Shown here one piece after another: positions 34,560-46,172 of a stretch of 64,000 nucleotides of DNA. Source of the stretch: Ananas comosus (Eukaryota; Streptophyta; Magnoliopsida; Poales; Bromeliaceae); NCBI RefSeq assembly GCF_001540865.1, contig NC_033632.1:6636141-6700140 (forward strand). The letters are read 5' to 3'. The notes under the pieces are model-generated. The model was given only the letters and a program-made list of their open reading frames with translations. It did no database searches and was not told where the DNA came from. The number at the start of each line of letters is the position of its first letter. The stretch's first letter is position 1. Both the position numbers and the translations under genes were made by a program.

Positions 34560-36340
34560 AAAATATAAATAAAAAAATAAAATAAAATAAAAATTTTTAA
34601 ACCAAAGAATGATAAAATAAAAATATGCCTAACACAAAGTAATGTGCCAATGGAAATCTTTTCAAAAATAAAAAAAATAATAATTGCACTATTGGTTACC
34701 AATCTTTATGTAATTCTTTTTTGATCCCCAATTTTTTTTTGGTAGTCGTGTCCTTAACCTTTTGGTTAATCGCATGATTGCTCCCTTGATCCCTAATCTC
34801 TTCTATTATATATGCGCCAATCGTGTTAAGTTTAATTCCACCGCCCTCAATATCGTCCTCTGTACTTATGACCACTTCGATCTCATATACAGTATTATCG
34901 ATCTCTTTAGAAGCATCTTACGAGTTGGCGTTGAATTAAACATGCCAACAAACTGCTCTAAAAAGATATTAGCGCCAAGTGGCAATGGCCCGTTCCGTCA
35001 AAATTGATAAAAATTTAGATGATTAGGTTCAAATTATGGAAAATATAAAAATCAGGGATCTAATAGCAAAAAAAATAAAATTCAATGTTGTGATTAACCG
35101 AAAAAGGAAAGCTTGTCCATATGCTGATGTGTCGAACTCTCGTTGGTTGTTTAGAGGCATTTGTGCTAAGAGGGAAAGCATGGGATTTTCTAGAGCATCT
35201 ATTTAGTGCTGTTCTTCTTGTGCTAGAATAGCAATAATTTAAAAATTAGGTGTGGCTTGCCGGTTTAACTAGTTTGGCGGTTATCCATTCTATAAAATAA
35301 TTTTTAAAAAATATTTTAAACCATTCGAATTGATGATTTAACCGTTGAACAAATGAATCAAGCAGATTTTAATAATTAAACATAATGAACAGTTTTTATT
35401 TTTTATTAATACAGATTAGTCTAAAGAAAAGTAAAACTTAAAAATTTATATTCACTTAATTTGATTTAAAAATTATTTTTTTATAATAAGTATGATAATA
35501 AAATTATATATATATATATAGTTATATAATATCTTTATAAAACCTATATGAAAGTCACCATAACTTTTTGCCACGTGGCATGTTTATTCTATTTCTACAT
35601 AGCCAACTTAAATCAAACCACTTCTCCTCTTTTCAGACCTCTCAATTCTTCAGCGCTCCCACTCCTCTTAATATATACATATGTAGTTACAACATTTAAT
35701 TAATAATGTAAACTTTAAATCAACCTTTAAATCAAACCACCTTCTTCTTTTCTATGAACAGCCTAACTCACCTCATCCTACTACTTAATTACATGGCAAT
35801 ATTTAATTACATGGCATCCATATTAAGATTCTATATTATAATTTTAACCAGTTTCCTCCTCCATTAATCTCCCAAACTCCCTCTCTTTTTAATTCTTTTA
35901 CATGCACCACTCGCCCCCTCCATTAATTATCTCCTACCCCCTCTCTTTTTAACTCTTTAACATGGCACCTAAAAAAAATATCATCGTCTAATCTCCTACC
36001 TCCTGCACTTATCATCCTCTTCTCCTCTATTGTGTTAACAAAGAAGAAGAGAAGACAGAAGAAAGAGGCCTCGAACATTTGTCGTCTTCAGAAGTGCATC
36101 GTCCGCGAAGTCGAGCGCTGGACTATAGTAAATGCTCGCTGAGTCGGTTCCACGGGCCCTGCTTACTATTAAATTTAGTCATACAAATAACTGTATTAAT
36201 CATTTTATGCTTTCTATAATATCAAATAAAGTCGAAATATAAAATTTATTAAAATTTTTAAATGCTTTACTTGCTATTATCTACACCGCTACATGCGGGT
36301 CTCTCACTAGTATATATATATTATATATATAATATATTTA
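34560..36340. other. AT-rich stretch with DNA-transposon remnants, no gene
   Basis: 34680-35110 has phrases such as ATTGGTTACCAATC and TTGATCCC typical of decayed MITEs. 35570-35581 is a perfect palindrome TGCCACGTGGCA. 36270-36311 reads, on the minus strand, ACTAGTGAGAGACCCGCATG followed by TAGCGG, which resembles a Helitron-type 5' terminus. No transposase remnant was found. Confidence 0.4.
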
Positions 36341-36344
36341 AATT

Positions 36345-36905
36345 TATATAGCTAAGGCGTACTATACTCTTATATTGTAGAGCCTTACTAGCCAATAAGT
36401 TTTTTCAATGAATTGAGTTTCCGAATCGGACGTAGTCCACATCCGTTAAATTGATCTAGGTATTTGAAACTTCTAGAAAATAAATTTTGTAATTTTTTTA
36501 AATGCATAATAAAGTTCATCGAGCGGATAAAATAACGGTCAAATCGAATGACCGTCCAAAAATAGATGATCGGATCACTTATTTAAATCGGACTTATTGA
36601 TCCTTTATTCTATGTACGTGAATAGAATTTTCTATATACAAAATTCAACCTATTCCGATTCTTCACACCGTTAAATTAGCAAATATCCCATACCGAGCCG
36701 TTAAAAATTGTCTAATTTTGTGAGCTTTGATCGTATAAGTAAAAATGATATCGAAAATTATAAAAATTAGATTCTAAAGTTTTAAAATGCTCTACGATAA
36801 CGTTTAACATGGTTTGGATCGTCGATTTGGAAGCTACTATTATCGAAAACAACTTATGAATAGCAAGCCGATCGTACTCAATAAGAGTAAGTAGCGGACT
36901 ATATA
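36345..36905. mobile_element. MITE-like element in (TA)n
   Basis: An approximately 560-bp AT-rich unit flanked by (TA)n on both sides. Near-terminal phrases are inverted relative to each other: TACTATACTCTTATATTG at the left, and the inverse of CAATAAGAGTAAGTAG at the right. Internal CACACCGTTAAATTAGC resembles the interior of the 26271-26800 MITE (CACCGTTGAATTTAAA), suggesting a distant superfamily link. Confidence 0.5.
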
Positions 36906-36999
36906 TATATATATTATGAATAATAATATATATATTATAATATAAAATATTATTGTATTAGTAATATATATAGTATATATATATATATATATATAGACC

Positions 37000-37225
37000 T
37001 AGGCTGGAATACTATCAATAGCACTAAGCATTTGGTGCTATTAGGTTTTCCACCTTTGGATTAAAAAATATACCGTTAGGATAATATGGACTCCCTAGGA
37101 TTGAGAAGTTGTTGGTTTAATATTATAATAATCTAACGAGTGAAAATAGTTAAAGGGTTAAATCTAACGGCATAAAATTTGATAGCACCAAATGCATGGT
37201 GCTATCGATAGTATCCCAGTCGGAC
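37000..37225. mobile_element. MITE family M, copy b
   Basis: GGCTGGAATACTATCAATAG ... CTATCGATAGTATCCCAG, with the internal ACCGTTAGGATAATATGG and AAATCTAACGGCATAAAA marks. It is flanked by (TA)n. The interior is complete and moderately diverged from copy a. Confidence 0.72.
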
Positions 37226-37238
37226 TCATATATAATTG

Positions 37239-37481
37239 GGCTGAAATTCTATTAATAGTATCTAGGCTATTTTACTATCGAATTTTTAGTCGTTAGATAA
37301 AAAATTGTAGGATTGGAATGATATTGGTCTTCCAGAATTTAATAATTATTTTTTTTAAATTTGAGTGGGTGGTTGGTTGAATAGTATGATTTAAAAAATA
37401 AAATTGATTAAAATATAAATCTAACGACTAAAAAATTGAGAATAAAAAATAATTAAATATTATTAATGGTATTTTATTCCA

Positions 37482-37485
<4 letters not shown>
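37239..37485. mobile_element. MITE family M, copy c (degenerate, in tandem with copy b)
   Basis: Starts GGGCTGAAATTCTATTAATA 14 bases after copy b and keeps GAGTGGGTGGTTGGTTGAAT and AAATCTAACGAC. The terminal hairpins are eroded. It is followed by a long (TA)n at about 37485-37520. Confidence 0.6.
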
Positions 37486-37524
<39 letters not shown>

Positions 37525-37969
37525 GAATTAAAAATAATAATTAAAATATGTATAACATCATACAAATGTTGTGGATTCTACGGGTGGTTGAAACAGTAAC
37601 GCGTGATCTAATAATAATTTTAGATCGCTATATATTTAGTCTGATTTTTAAAAGACTAAAAAAATGATGGGTTTGGGTCGGTTAGTGGTCAACCCGTCGA
37701 CTAGATACTGACGTGGATGAATATGCTCTTCCGATTCGCTGCATACCCACACCGCAAGGTGCACGTGTTCCTCGATTAGTCAAAAGCTTAAGGACATATT
37801 TCATTGTCCCAAAATGACTAAAATAAAAAAGTTATTTTTATAAAAATAATTTTTTAATTCGATTGTTTGGTTGAGTATAAAGTGAAAGATAAAAAAACTA
37901 TAGTTTTGAAATTTTATATTTTAATTATATATAAAGACGTTAAAATATAAATAAACGATTTATATTTGT

Positions 37970-38738
37970 CATTTAAATTAATAATTTCAATTTAAATTTA
38001 CATTTAGAATTCAAAATTTTATTTTAAAATTTAAATTTAAATTGAAATCTGAGTTGAATTTATAATTAAAATTTAAGACATAAATTAAATTTAGAGGTTG
38101 AATTTAAATTTTAATTATAACTCATAAATATAATTCAATTCAAAAATAAAAATTCAACATAGAAATTAGAATATTTTCTCAAATCTGAATTCATAGTTTG
38201 AATCATATTTTAATTTACCCTTTGATCTTAAATTCTGAATTCAAAAATGGATTCACAGTTGAATTAAAATTTAAATTAAAATTAAAATTCGAGTTTAAAT
38301 CATAATTCGAATTGAACATTTGAACTCATAATTCGAATTCAAAGCTCAAACTAAAACTCATTATTGAAATTAAATATAAATAACAAATTAAAATTTAAAT
38401 TTGAATTTCAACTGAAAAAATTTAAATTTTAAATTCAAATTTCAGTCAATAATTTGAATTTATAATTGAAACAATTTGAATTCAAAGTTCAAACTAAAGC
38501 TCTTAGCTAAAATAATTTGATTAAAATTTAATTTTTAAATTTAAATTTAAATTTAAATTCAAATTTAAATTTAAATTTAAATTCAAATTTAAATTCAAAT
38601 TTAAATAAAAATAAAAATTTTAAAATTTTAATTTAAATATAAAGTCATAAATTTGAATTTAAAAATTTTATGTCAAATTTGAATTTATAAATAAAATTCA
38701 AAATGTGATCATGATTTTAATTCAAATTTAAAGTGAAA
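37970..38738. repeat. Long low-complexity TTTAAA/TTCAAA tract
   Basis: Nearly 770 bp of permuted AAATTTAAATTTAAATTC-type words. It is densest at 38520-38600, where the hexamer AAATTT repeats almost perfectly. A similar tract occurs at 18955-19135. It is self-complementary, so it could form many weak hairpins. The solo LTR at 38744 inserted at its edge. Confidence 0.75.
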
Positions 38739-38743
38739 TTCAA

Positions 38744-40972
38744 TGTGAGATCCCTGGTGTTTGACTGTGGAGGCTTGTCGATAGCTCTGGAGAGTGTCGG
38801 GACAAGTCCAAGTCGCGTTGGCGTCAAATAGACGCAAAACGGACTCCGTGGGACGCAAGAGCAGCCTTCAGCGAAGAAATCTGCAAAATAGCAGATTTTC
38901 CTGCTTGCTGTACCGGTACAGCCAGCGAGGTGTACCGGTACACTATACTGGCTGAGCGCGTACTGCTCTCGGGTTGGCTTCCTGTACCGGTACGCGCCCC
39001 GTGTACCGGTACACCAGGGTAGGTGAGAGGGTGTTTTGATCTTTTCTCTCCCTCGTTTGTAACACCCTCACTCCCCTCTATATAGCTTCGCGTAGAGAGA
39101 GAGAGAGAGAGGTCTTCTAGCTGCAATTCTCCATCTCTCACTCTCACTCTCATCCGGTTGAAGGCTTTGGAGCTCGGTTGGAGTTTTTTCGCCGACGTCG
39201 CGCCGCGAGGCCGTTCGAGCTTGTGTTTGACACCGGGCAAGCGCGTGGAGGCCGGGCGAGCAGGGATTTTCGCCGTTCTTGCTGTCATTCAAGTGCTCGG
39301 CGTTGTCGAGGTGGGTTTTTCAGTTTTTACTTGATTTTTGGGCAAGTGTTTACTACTTCAACTCGAAAAATTATTGTTTGCTGAAATCCACCGTCGACTG
39401 TTAGTATTTTAGCTCGTACGCGACGTAGGAGCATCGGATTGCGACGAGACTTGGTTCGTTGGATTCGGGACTTCGAGAGGAATCCACGAAGCCCTTACTT
39501 GTGAATTTTGGTGAAGGTTAGCTAGGTCAAAATCCCTCTCTTCTCTGCTGCTGTGGATTTTGGACTGAATTGAGGAATTTTGGTGTTTTTAGTTTGGAAT
39601 TCGCTCGATTTCGAGACTCGGGCGTTTTTGGTCGATCCAGCAGGTGGTGTCGCAGCCGAGGGGGTTCCGTGCTGCCAGGGATTAGCGTGCGAGGTGGGTT
39701 ACATCGGTTTTGACTCCTATGTTCATAATCGTCAACATGTATAGATCTCGATTTTGATAATTTATTCTAGCTCGAATTCATGGATTATATGATAGAATGC
39801 AAATCTGAATTTGGAGCATGTGGTAATAAATTAAGTAGATTATATATGTTGGACTTGGAAACTGAATTAGGAGAAAACCTGCGATTTGGACCTGTCACTT
39901 GATTAAACTGCCTGATTTAGCTCTAGGAGCCGTTATTATATTGTACTGTCGCAGTATCTTCGAGACGAGTACTCCAGGTAGTTTAGAATGTATCTACACT
40001 CGTGCTGGTTCGCCGAGGGGATTTTACAAGGTCGTTCAGGCTATTCCGGACTGTAGGGTGCCGTTGAGATTGACGGTGGACCCATATCGCCTTTTTGGCG
40101 TCTAATTGTGCCGAGGGCACGTTACTTGTTGGTTGTTAGACCAGTTAGAGTCGATTTCTTGACTTTGGCTTTTCAGAGCCTGTTTGAGCTCGACAGAGAT
40201 ACGCTGCATACTCGGTTGGGTAGCGCCCACGAGTGCCACTCCGGAGTCAGGCTTTGTGCTTTCGCGTTGGTGTCGCTCATGCCAGTTGGACTTGCTCTCC
40301 ACGGACCAGTTAGTGTGGATAGAGCTTGATAGTCGCAACGGGGCAGGGACGGGTGTATTCACAGTCCCGGGGACGGGTATGCTTACAGTCCCGAGTTGAT
40401 TGGGTCAGAGTTGACATTTCCTACAGTTGGTTAGTGTAGAGCATGATAGTGTAGTGATTGATAGCGGTAGAGTGTACTTCCTGCTTTTCCTACTATTCTT
40501 GCTCCCTTCTGTAGACTTAGTGGGTGACCGATGTTGTTTTGGGCGGTACCCACTGAGGACTACTTGTTTTTACAGTAGTTCTCACGCCCAGTTGTTACCT
40601 ATGTTTTTGCAGAGCCACAGGTTCCGGCTGCTGCACCGTCCGCGGACCAGGATCGAGGCAAGGGCATCGCGAGTTAGAGCCCTACCCGACGTGCCGAGCT
40701 AGAGGTGCCCCTACTGCAGGTAGATGTTTTGTTTCGAGTTTATGTACATAGTTGACTTAACTCGCCAGTGCGAGTAGCTCTGTATTTTGGATTTGAACTA
40801 TGTATATGAAATTCTGTTTGTTTAGCTTCTGTTTTCTCTAGCAGCTCTCTACTACTGTTCGTAGTAGTGTTTGATTTACAGGTACAGCTGTCGCTTCGTA
40901 TACAGGAAAAATTTCTTTGTATACGGCGGATTTGTCGGCGTGCCCGGGGAACGTGTAATCCGGGGCGTGACA
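38744..40972 (+). mobile_element. Solo LTR of a Ty3/gypsy-type element, 2229 bp
   Basis: TGTGAGATCCC ... GGGGCGTGACA, flanked by perfect TTCAA duplications (38739-38743 and 40973-40977). Its 3' two-thirds share blocks with the 1545-bp LTR: GCCCACGAGTGCC with CCGGAGTC, GGGCGGTACCCACTGAGGAC, CAGTAGTTCTCACGCCCAG and CTTCGTATACAGGAAAAATT. The two are therefore related families. CCCCTCTATATAGC at about 39074-39087 is the likely TATA box, followed by a (GA)n run and a GC-rich leader. No internal region, so it is solo. ORFs inside it are incidental. Confidence 0.92.
38907..39013. repeat. Four TGTACCGGTACA palindromes upstream of the LTR TATA box
   Basis: Copies at 38909-38920, 38931-38942, 38983-38994 (last base G) and 39002-39013. 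The first extends to the 16-base palindrome GCTGTACCGGTACAGC. They lie 60-170 bases upstream of the TATA box, where LTR enhancers sit. Binding by a dimeric factor is inference. Confidence 0.85.
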
Positions 40973-40979
40973 TTCAACT

Positions 40980-41685
40980 TTAAAAATAAATTTAAAGATT
41001 AAGGTTAATACTAAATATATACTCTTAACTCAACTTTTCACTTTCGATGACTTCCAGAATTTTTTGAGCCAAACTCAAAAAAGTGAGATTTAATTATAAC
41101 TCACTTAGCAGCCCACTTTTTTAAAATTACTTTTACTTTCGCAAATCAAATAACTGATAAGACGTCACTTTCCAAAAGTTTCAGTTACGATACTTTACTT
41201 TTGACCAGCCAAATATGCCCTTAGCATAGGAGATAGGGCTGAATATTCAAGTTCAAACAAAGTGATCAAATTTGGGTCTCACATACCCTCCTATCTCTCT
41301 CAAAAAAAAAAAAAATTTATAATAACTTTTTAAACGATAATATTTTATGATAATTTTTAGAATTTATCTTGTTGTTATTTTATGTTAATTTTTTAGAATT
41401 TTCAGTGCTAATTTTTGAAAAAAAAATTTGAATGTTTCAAAACTTACTGCATTACTGTTTTTGCTTTTTTTTTTTTTATATAAATAATTATCTTCTCTAC
41501 TATGTTGTTGCATATTGCCTATTTTTTCAATCTTTATTTTGTAATTATTTTGTATTGATTCCTCAAAATTTTATTTGTTAAGTTTTAAAATGCTATAAGT
41601 CATGCAATTTTTTAGAGCATAAGTTACCTTGAATCAAATAATTAAATGATCGAAATCCAATTTCAATGAACAAACTTGTATTATT
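40980..41685. other. AT-rich stretch, no gene
   Basis: No features beyond A/T runs. Near 41225 there is a short AGATAGGGCTGAATATTCAA phrase without a partner nearby. Confidence 0.4.
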
Positions 41686-41689
41686 TTAA

Positions 41690-42110
41690 ACAAAGTACGA
41701 AAGTAAATTTTAGTCAAGGTTTATCTTCATTGAACACGAGTTTTATTTGAACTATAGTTATATCAACCAAACACCCCTTTCCAATGGTAAGTGTACAATT
41801 AACCCATAAATGTTAAGTTGTAGAGATTACAAACCTAATCCAATTTGAGTTTAGAAGACCCAAATTGGATTTTACTATTCAGAAAAGAAAAATGATGTGC
41901 AAGAAGGAGAAAACAAGCTCTTCGATGAGCTAGTTGTAAGATCTACAAGCCAGTCAGATAATATCTAATATGTCGTCTAAACCTTAAGAAATATCTAATA
42001 TCCTCTAGTTAATAAAAATGTCTTTTGAAAATTGCAATTTTTTTGAAATATCTTAAAATCCTTTGGTTTCTATGGGATTGAATTTTAGGAAGATATTTTA
42101 GGTATAATAT
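41690..42110. repeat. Duplicated block, copy A (near-identical to 46178-46590)
   Basis: From ACAAAGTACGAAAGTAAATT to GAAGATATTTTAGGTAT the two copies appear identical by eye over more than 400 bp. After 42110 copy A turns into the reverse complement of sequence found at about 46590-46640 (CTTTCGATAACTATTTAAAA), just before the gap. That is a fold-back junction. Confidence 0.85.
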
Positions 42111-42154
42111 CTTTCGATAACTATTTAAAATTTTCAAATATACAACCTGTATAT

Positions 42155-43095
42155 NNNNNNNNNNNNNNNNNNNNNNNNNNNNNNNNNNNNNNNNNNNNNN
42201 NNNNNNNNNNNNNNNNNNNNNNNNNNNNNNNNNNNNNNNNNNNNNNNNNNNNNNNNNNNNNNNNNNNNNNNNNNNNNNNNNNNNNNNNNNNNNNNNNNNN
42301 NNNNNNNNNNNNNNNNNNNNNNNNNNNNNNNNNNNNNNNNNNNNNNNNNNNNNNNNNNNNNNNNNNNNNNNNNNNNNNNNNNNNNNNNNNNNNNNNNNNN
42401 NNNNNNNNNNNNNNNNNNNNNNNNNNNNNNNNNNNNNNNNNNNNNNNNNNNNNNNNNNNNNNNNNNNNNNNNNNNNNNNNNNNNNNNNNNNNNNNNNNNN
42501 NNNNNNNNNNNNNNNNNNNNNNNNNNNNNNNNNNNNNNNNNNNNNNNNNNNNNNNNNNNNNNNNNNNNNNNNNNNNNNNNNNNNNNNNNNNNNNNNNNNN
42601 NNNNNNNNNNNNNNNNNNNNNNNNNNNNNNNNNNNNNNNNNNNNNNNNNNNNNNNNNNNNNNNNNNNNNNNNNNNNNNNNNNNNNNNNNNNNNNNNNNNN
42701 NNNNNNNNNNNNNNNNNNNNNNNNNNNNNNNNNNNNNNNNNNNNNNNNNNNNNNNNNNNNNNNNNNNNNNNNNNNNNNNNNNNNNNNNNNNNNNNNNNNN
42801 NNNNNNNNNNNNNNNNNNNNNNNNNNNNNNNNNNNNNNNNNNNNNNNNNNNNNNNNNNNNNNNNNNNNNNNNNNNNNNNNNNNNNNNNNNNNNNNNNNNN
42901 NNNNNNNNNNNNNNNNNNNNNNNNNNNNNNNNNNNNNNNNNNNNNNNNNNNNNNNNNNNNNNNNNNNNNNNNNNNNNNNNNNNNNNNNNNNNNNNNNNNN
43001 NNNNNNNNNNNNNNNNNNNNNNNNNNNNNNNNNNNNNNNNNNNNNNNNNNNNNNNNNNNNNNNNNNNNNNNNNNNNNNNNNNNNNNNNNNNNNNN
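42155..43095. other. Assembly gap, 941 N
   Basis: Sequence unknown. It should contain the left end of the hAT-like element if copy A continues as copy C does. Confidence 1.
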
Positions 43096-43497
43096 AGATG
43101 TTAATTAGTATAATATGATTAATTCAAATTTTATATATTTTTTATATTTTTTTCGAATATCAATTTCTCTTCAAATAATAAAAATTATTGAAAAAAAATA
43201 ATATTATTTATTATTAAAATTTAAAATTTATTGTGATTTTTTTTAATTTATAAAAGTTTAAATGGTTGGATATAATTATGTGAATTAAAATTATAGTCAA
43301 AAAGTTATAATTTAAACCCTTTTTTAAAAAAATAAAAAAAAAATACAAACTTTATGTAATATGGATTGAATACAAACTTTACATATTTTTTGTAATTATT
43401 TTTAAAATATCAATTTCTTTCAAATATAAAAAATTTATTAAAATTATGTAATAAAAGAGTTTTCAAAAAGTGTGATGTAATTTTGTAAAGTAAAAGC

Positions 43498-44150
43498 TAT
43501 AAGTCTCAATGTAAAAAGAAATTATCTTTTTTCTGAAAAAAAGAAAATCTGAAAAAAAAACTGGGAGAAGAAATTTTTAAAAAAATCTGGGCTAGCATGA
43601 AGCCGGCCCGGCACGGCACGGCCCACATATACATCCCTGTGTTCATGCCAATACATTTTTGTCCTTTTTTCATGTTCCCAAATCACTATAGGGATTCTGG
43701 TTACATATAAATTTGATCATATTTTTAATAATTTTATAAAATTTAATAATTACATATTTTTGGTAAATAAAAATAGATAATTAAAACAAAAGTTAATAGT
43801 AATATTAAGGTAATTAATTTGAGAAATCTAAATAATTAAAATAACAAAACCATCTATAGACTATAGTTTGAGGAGGTCATCAAAACAATTTTGGGCCTTT
43901 TTATTTATTTATTCTTTCGATACTATTTAAAATTTCAAATTCATACACTTATATACTAAAATATCTTCCTAAAATTCAATCCCATAGAAACCAAAGGATT
44001 TAAGATATTTCAAAAAAAATTGCAATTTTCAAAAGACTTTTTATTAACTAGAGGATATTAGATATTTCTTAAGGTTTAGACGAACTATTTTTGATATTAT
44101 CTGACTGGCTGTGTAGATCTTACAACTAGCTCATCGAAGAGCTTGTTTTT
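43498..44150 (-). repeat. Inverted copy (B) of 46400-47035
   Basis: Reverse complement of copy C over about 650 bp, including the flank, the octamer CATGAACA (43640-43647) and a hAT-like end CAGGGATGTA running leftward from 43639. Arms B and C form an inverted repeat spaced by about 2.2 kb. Confidence 0.85.
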
Positions 44151-44996
44151 TCTCCTCTTAATTACATTAGAGAAAAGTACAAAGTTTTAAAAAATCAAAA
44201 ATATATTTAAAATAAAATGGTATTGTTTATACAACCAATTAGCAAACAATAGAGAAAAAATCAAACATAATTTTTTTCTTCATTACATTAATTTTTCACT
44301 TGAAAAAAAGACAGCTACTAAAGAGTGGTACTAATTAAAAAAGAAGAGACGCAATGACGAAATAGTTTGTTGTGATGAATTTGGATATTTGTAGTAATAT
44401 TTATAAATATAAAAAATATTTTGTAAAAAATATAAAACTATTTTTTTAGTTTTTGACCAAAATGCCCTCTCTAATGGTCAAATTTTTGAATATTAGTGAG
44501 GGCATTGTGGTCATTTTGATCAAAAAAATATCTTTTTTAATTTTTTAACCCATTTTTTTAAAAATAATAATAATAATAAAATATTTTTTCAGAAAAAAGA
44601 AAAAAAAAAAAGCACCCAAGACCCAACACAACGGCTTTTGAGCCGTTGTCCAAGGGTCTACCCTTGAGCTTGGGTACAGGGCTACAGCCTCTAAAGGCTA
44701 CGGCAGGCCTAGTCTTTTATAGGCCTGGCTTAGGCCTATAACTTTTGCCTCAGAAGTATCCAGGCAGGCACGGCCCATCCCAGCCGTGCCGTGCCGAGCT
44801 GCGGGCATACCTTTCGGCCTGGCACGGCGCACGGCCCAGGCCTAACAGGCCGTGCAGTGCCAGGCCTACGGGCCGCAAAAGATCGGCCCATCACTGCCCG
44901 TAGGCCGGGCCGGGCCGGCCCGGCACGTTACAGCCCGGCCTATAATCGTGCCGGGCTTGGCGGTCCACGGGCTGCCCGACCCATTTTACATCCCTA
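44151..44996 (+). mobile_element. Right part of a hAT-like element, ending at 44996
   Basis: It shares the TTTGACCAAAATGCCCTCTC and GTGAGGGCATTGTGGTCATT phrases with other copies. It then runs through a GC-rich sub-terminal block (GCACGGCCC, GGCCGGGCCGG, CTGCCCGACCC) to TTTTACATCCCTA. The next eight bases are CATGAACA (44997-45004), the same octamer that precedes the left end CAGGGATGTA at 46904 and, inverted, at 43639. An 8-bp duplication and CAGGGATG/CATCCCTA ends fit the hAT superfamily. No transposase is seen, so it is non-autonomous or its coding part is in the gap. Confidence 0.72.
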
Positions 44997-45004
44997 CATG
45001 AACA

Positions 45005-46170
45005 TATACTTTTTCCTTTTCTTTTTCAGTGTGTGAAATACGCATCTAATTTTTTTTTACTGATTTTTAGGCATGCGATTGTATTCATCACATGCAGTGT
45101 GGTTTGATATTCTATGGAAAAATAATTATTCCATATATTTAATTCTTTGTTGATTTATAAATAATATATCTTTGAATCCTTCCGACAAGATTTTTTGTGC
45201 TTCTTGGAAACAAATGCTTGCCTCCAGTGATACAATAGTTGGTGGCTAGAGTGTGCATGTTTGGATTAGGGGCGGTTTGTATTGGAATAATTATGTAGAA
45301 AATGTCTATGAAGTAGAAAGATAGAAATAGCTTCAAGGTACGTAGCAATGCCATCTTTTTTAAGGCTTAATCTATTTTCATCGTTCAAATAATTTAATGT
45401 GCACTGGGTCAATGAACAACCTTACAGGATACAATAAAGTATAAACCTCAACTGTATTTGCACACAGGAAGTTGAGTCTTTGAGCACACATTCGATCAAG
45501 TTGTCAAAAGATATAGAATACAAAAAGAAGAATGAAATTATTATGAATGGAGACTGAAAGTTTTCAACTATCCATGTTTCAACAACCAACTCTATGTGCT
45601 TATATAGACCACGAATGGGTGTTTCATGAAGTGATATTTTATGAACGAATGTTTTGTGAAGCGACCTTTCAATTCCAACAGGCATATGTTCGAAGAGATA
45701 TACTATAAAGAAGTGTCTTTTCATATCTTATTCTTTTACTAAAAATCACGTTCTTTCACATTCATTCTTTAAAAATCACACTCTTTGATTAAAGTCGCAT
45801 CTACTCACTAAGAGTTGCATCCATGCACTAAAACTCAAAAACTAAATATATTATTTTAAAAATTTCCTTATAGTTTGGTTTCACGTAAAACTTGAAGAAA
45901 ATATTTGTGGAAAAAGACTTTTCAAAAGAAAATAAATTTTACGATCTTTAGTGTTCGGTTTACAGGAAAAGAAAAATAGTTTTTTATTACGGTTGTTTGG
46001 TTGAAAGAAAAGACAAATAAAAATCTATTATATGTATTTTTCTATTCTATATATTGTATATTATTAATATATAATAATTCTTATACTACATATATTACTA
46101 TTAAATAAAAATCTATTATATGTAATTTTCTCTGTCCCCTTCTCAATAACAATAATAATATTATTATTAT
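45005..46170. other. AT-rich stretch, no confident gene
   Basis: The minus-strand open frame near 45422-45724 encodes a hydrophobic peptide with no recognisable motif. 45590-45690 has retrotransposon-leader-like phrases (CTTATATAGACCACGAATGG) without definable ends. Confidence 0.4.
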
Positions 46171-46172
46171 TT

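Noticed and set aside
38824..39288. Minus-strand ORF of 154 codons
   Set aside because: It lies within the solo LTR across its palindromes, TATA box and (GA)n run. No homologous motif, and no counterpart in the related LTR.
44791..45036. Plus-strand ORF of 81 codons in the GC-rich block
   Set aside because: It is the sub-terminal GCACGGCCC/GGCCGGG repeat zone of the hAT-like element, so composition alone explains the open frame.
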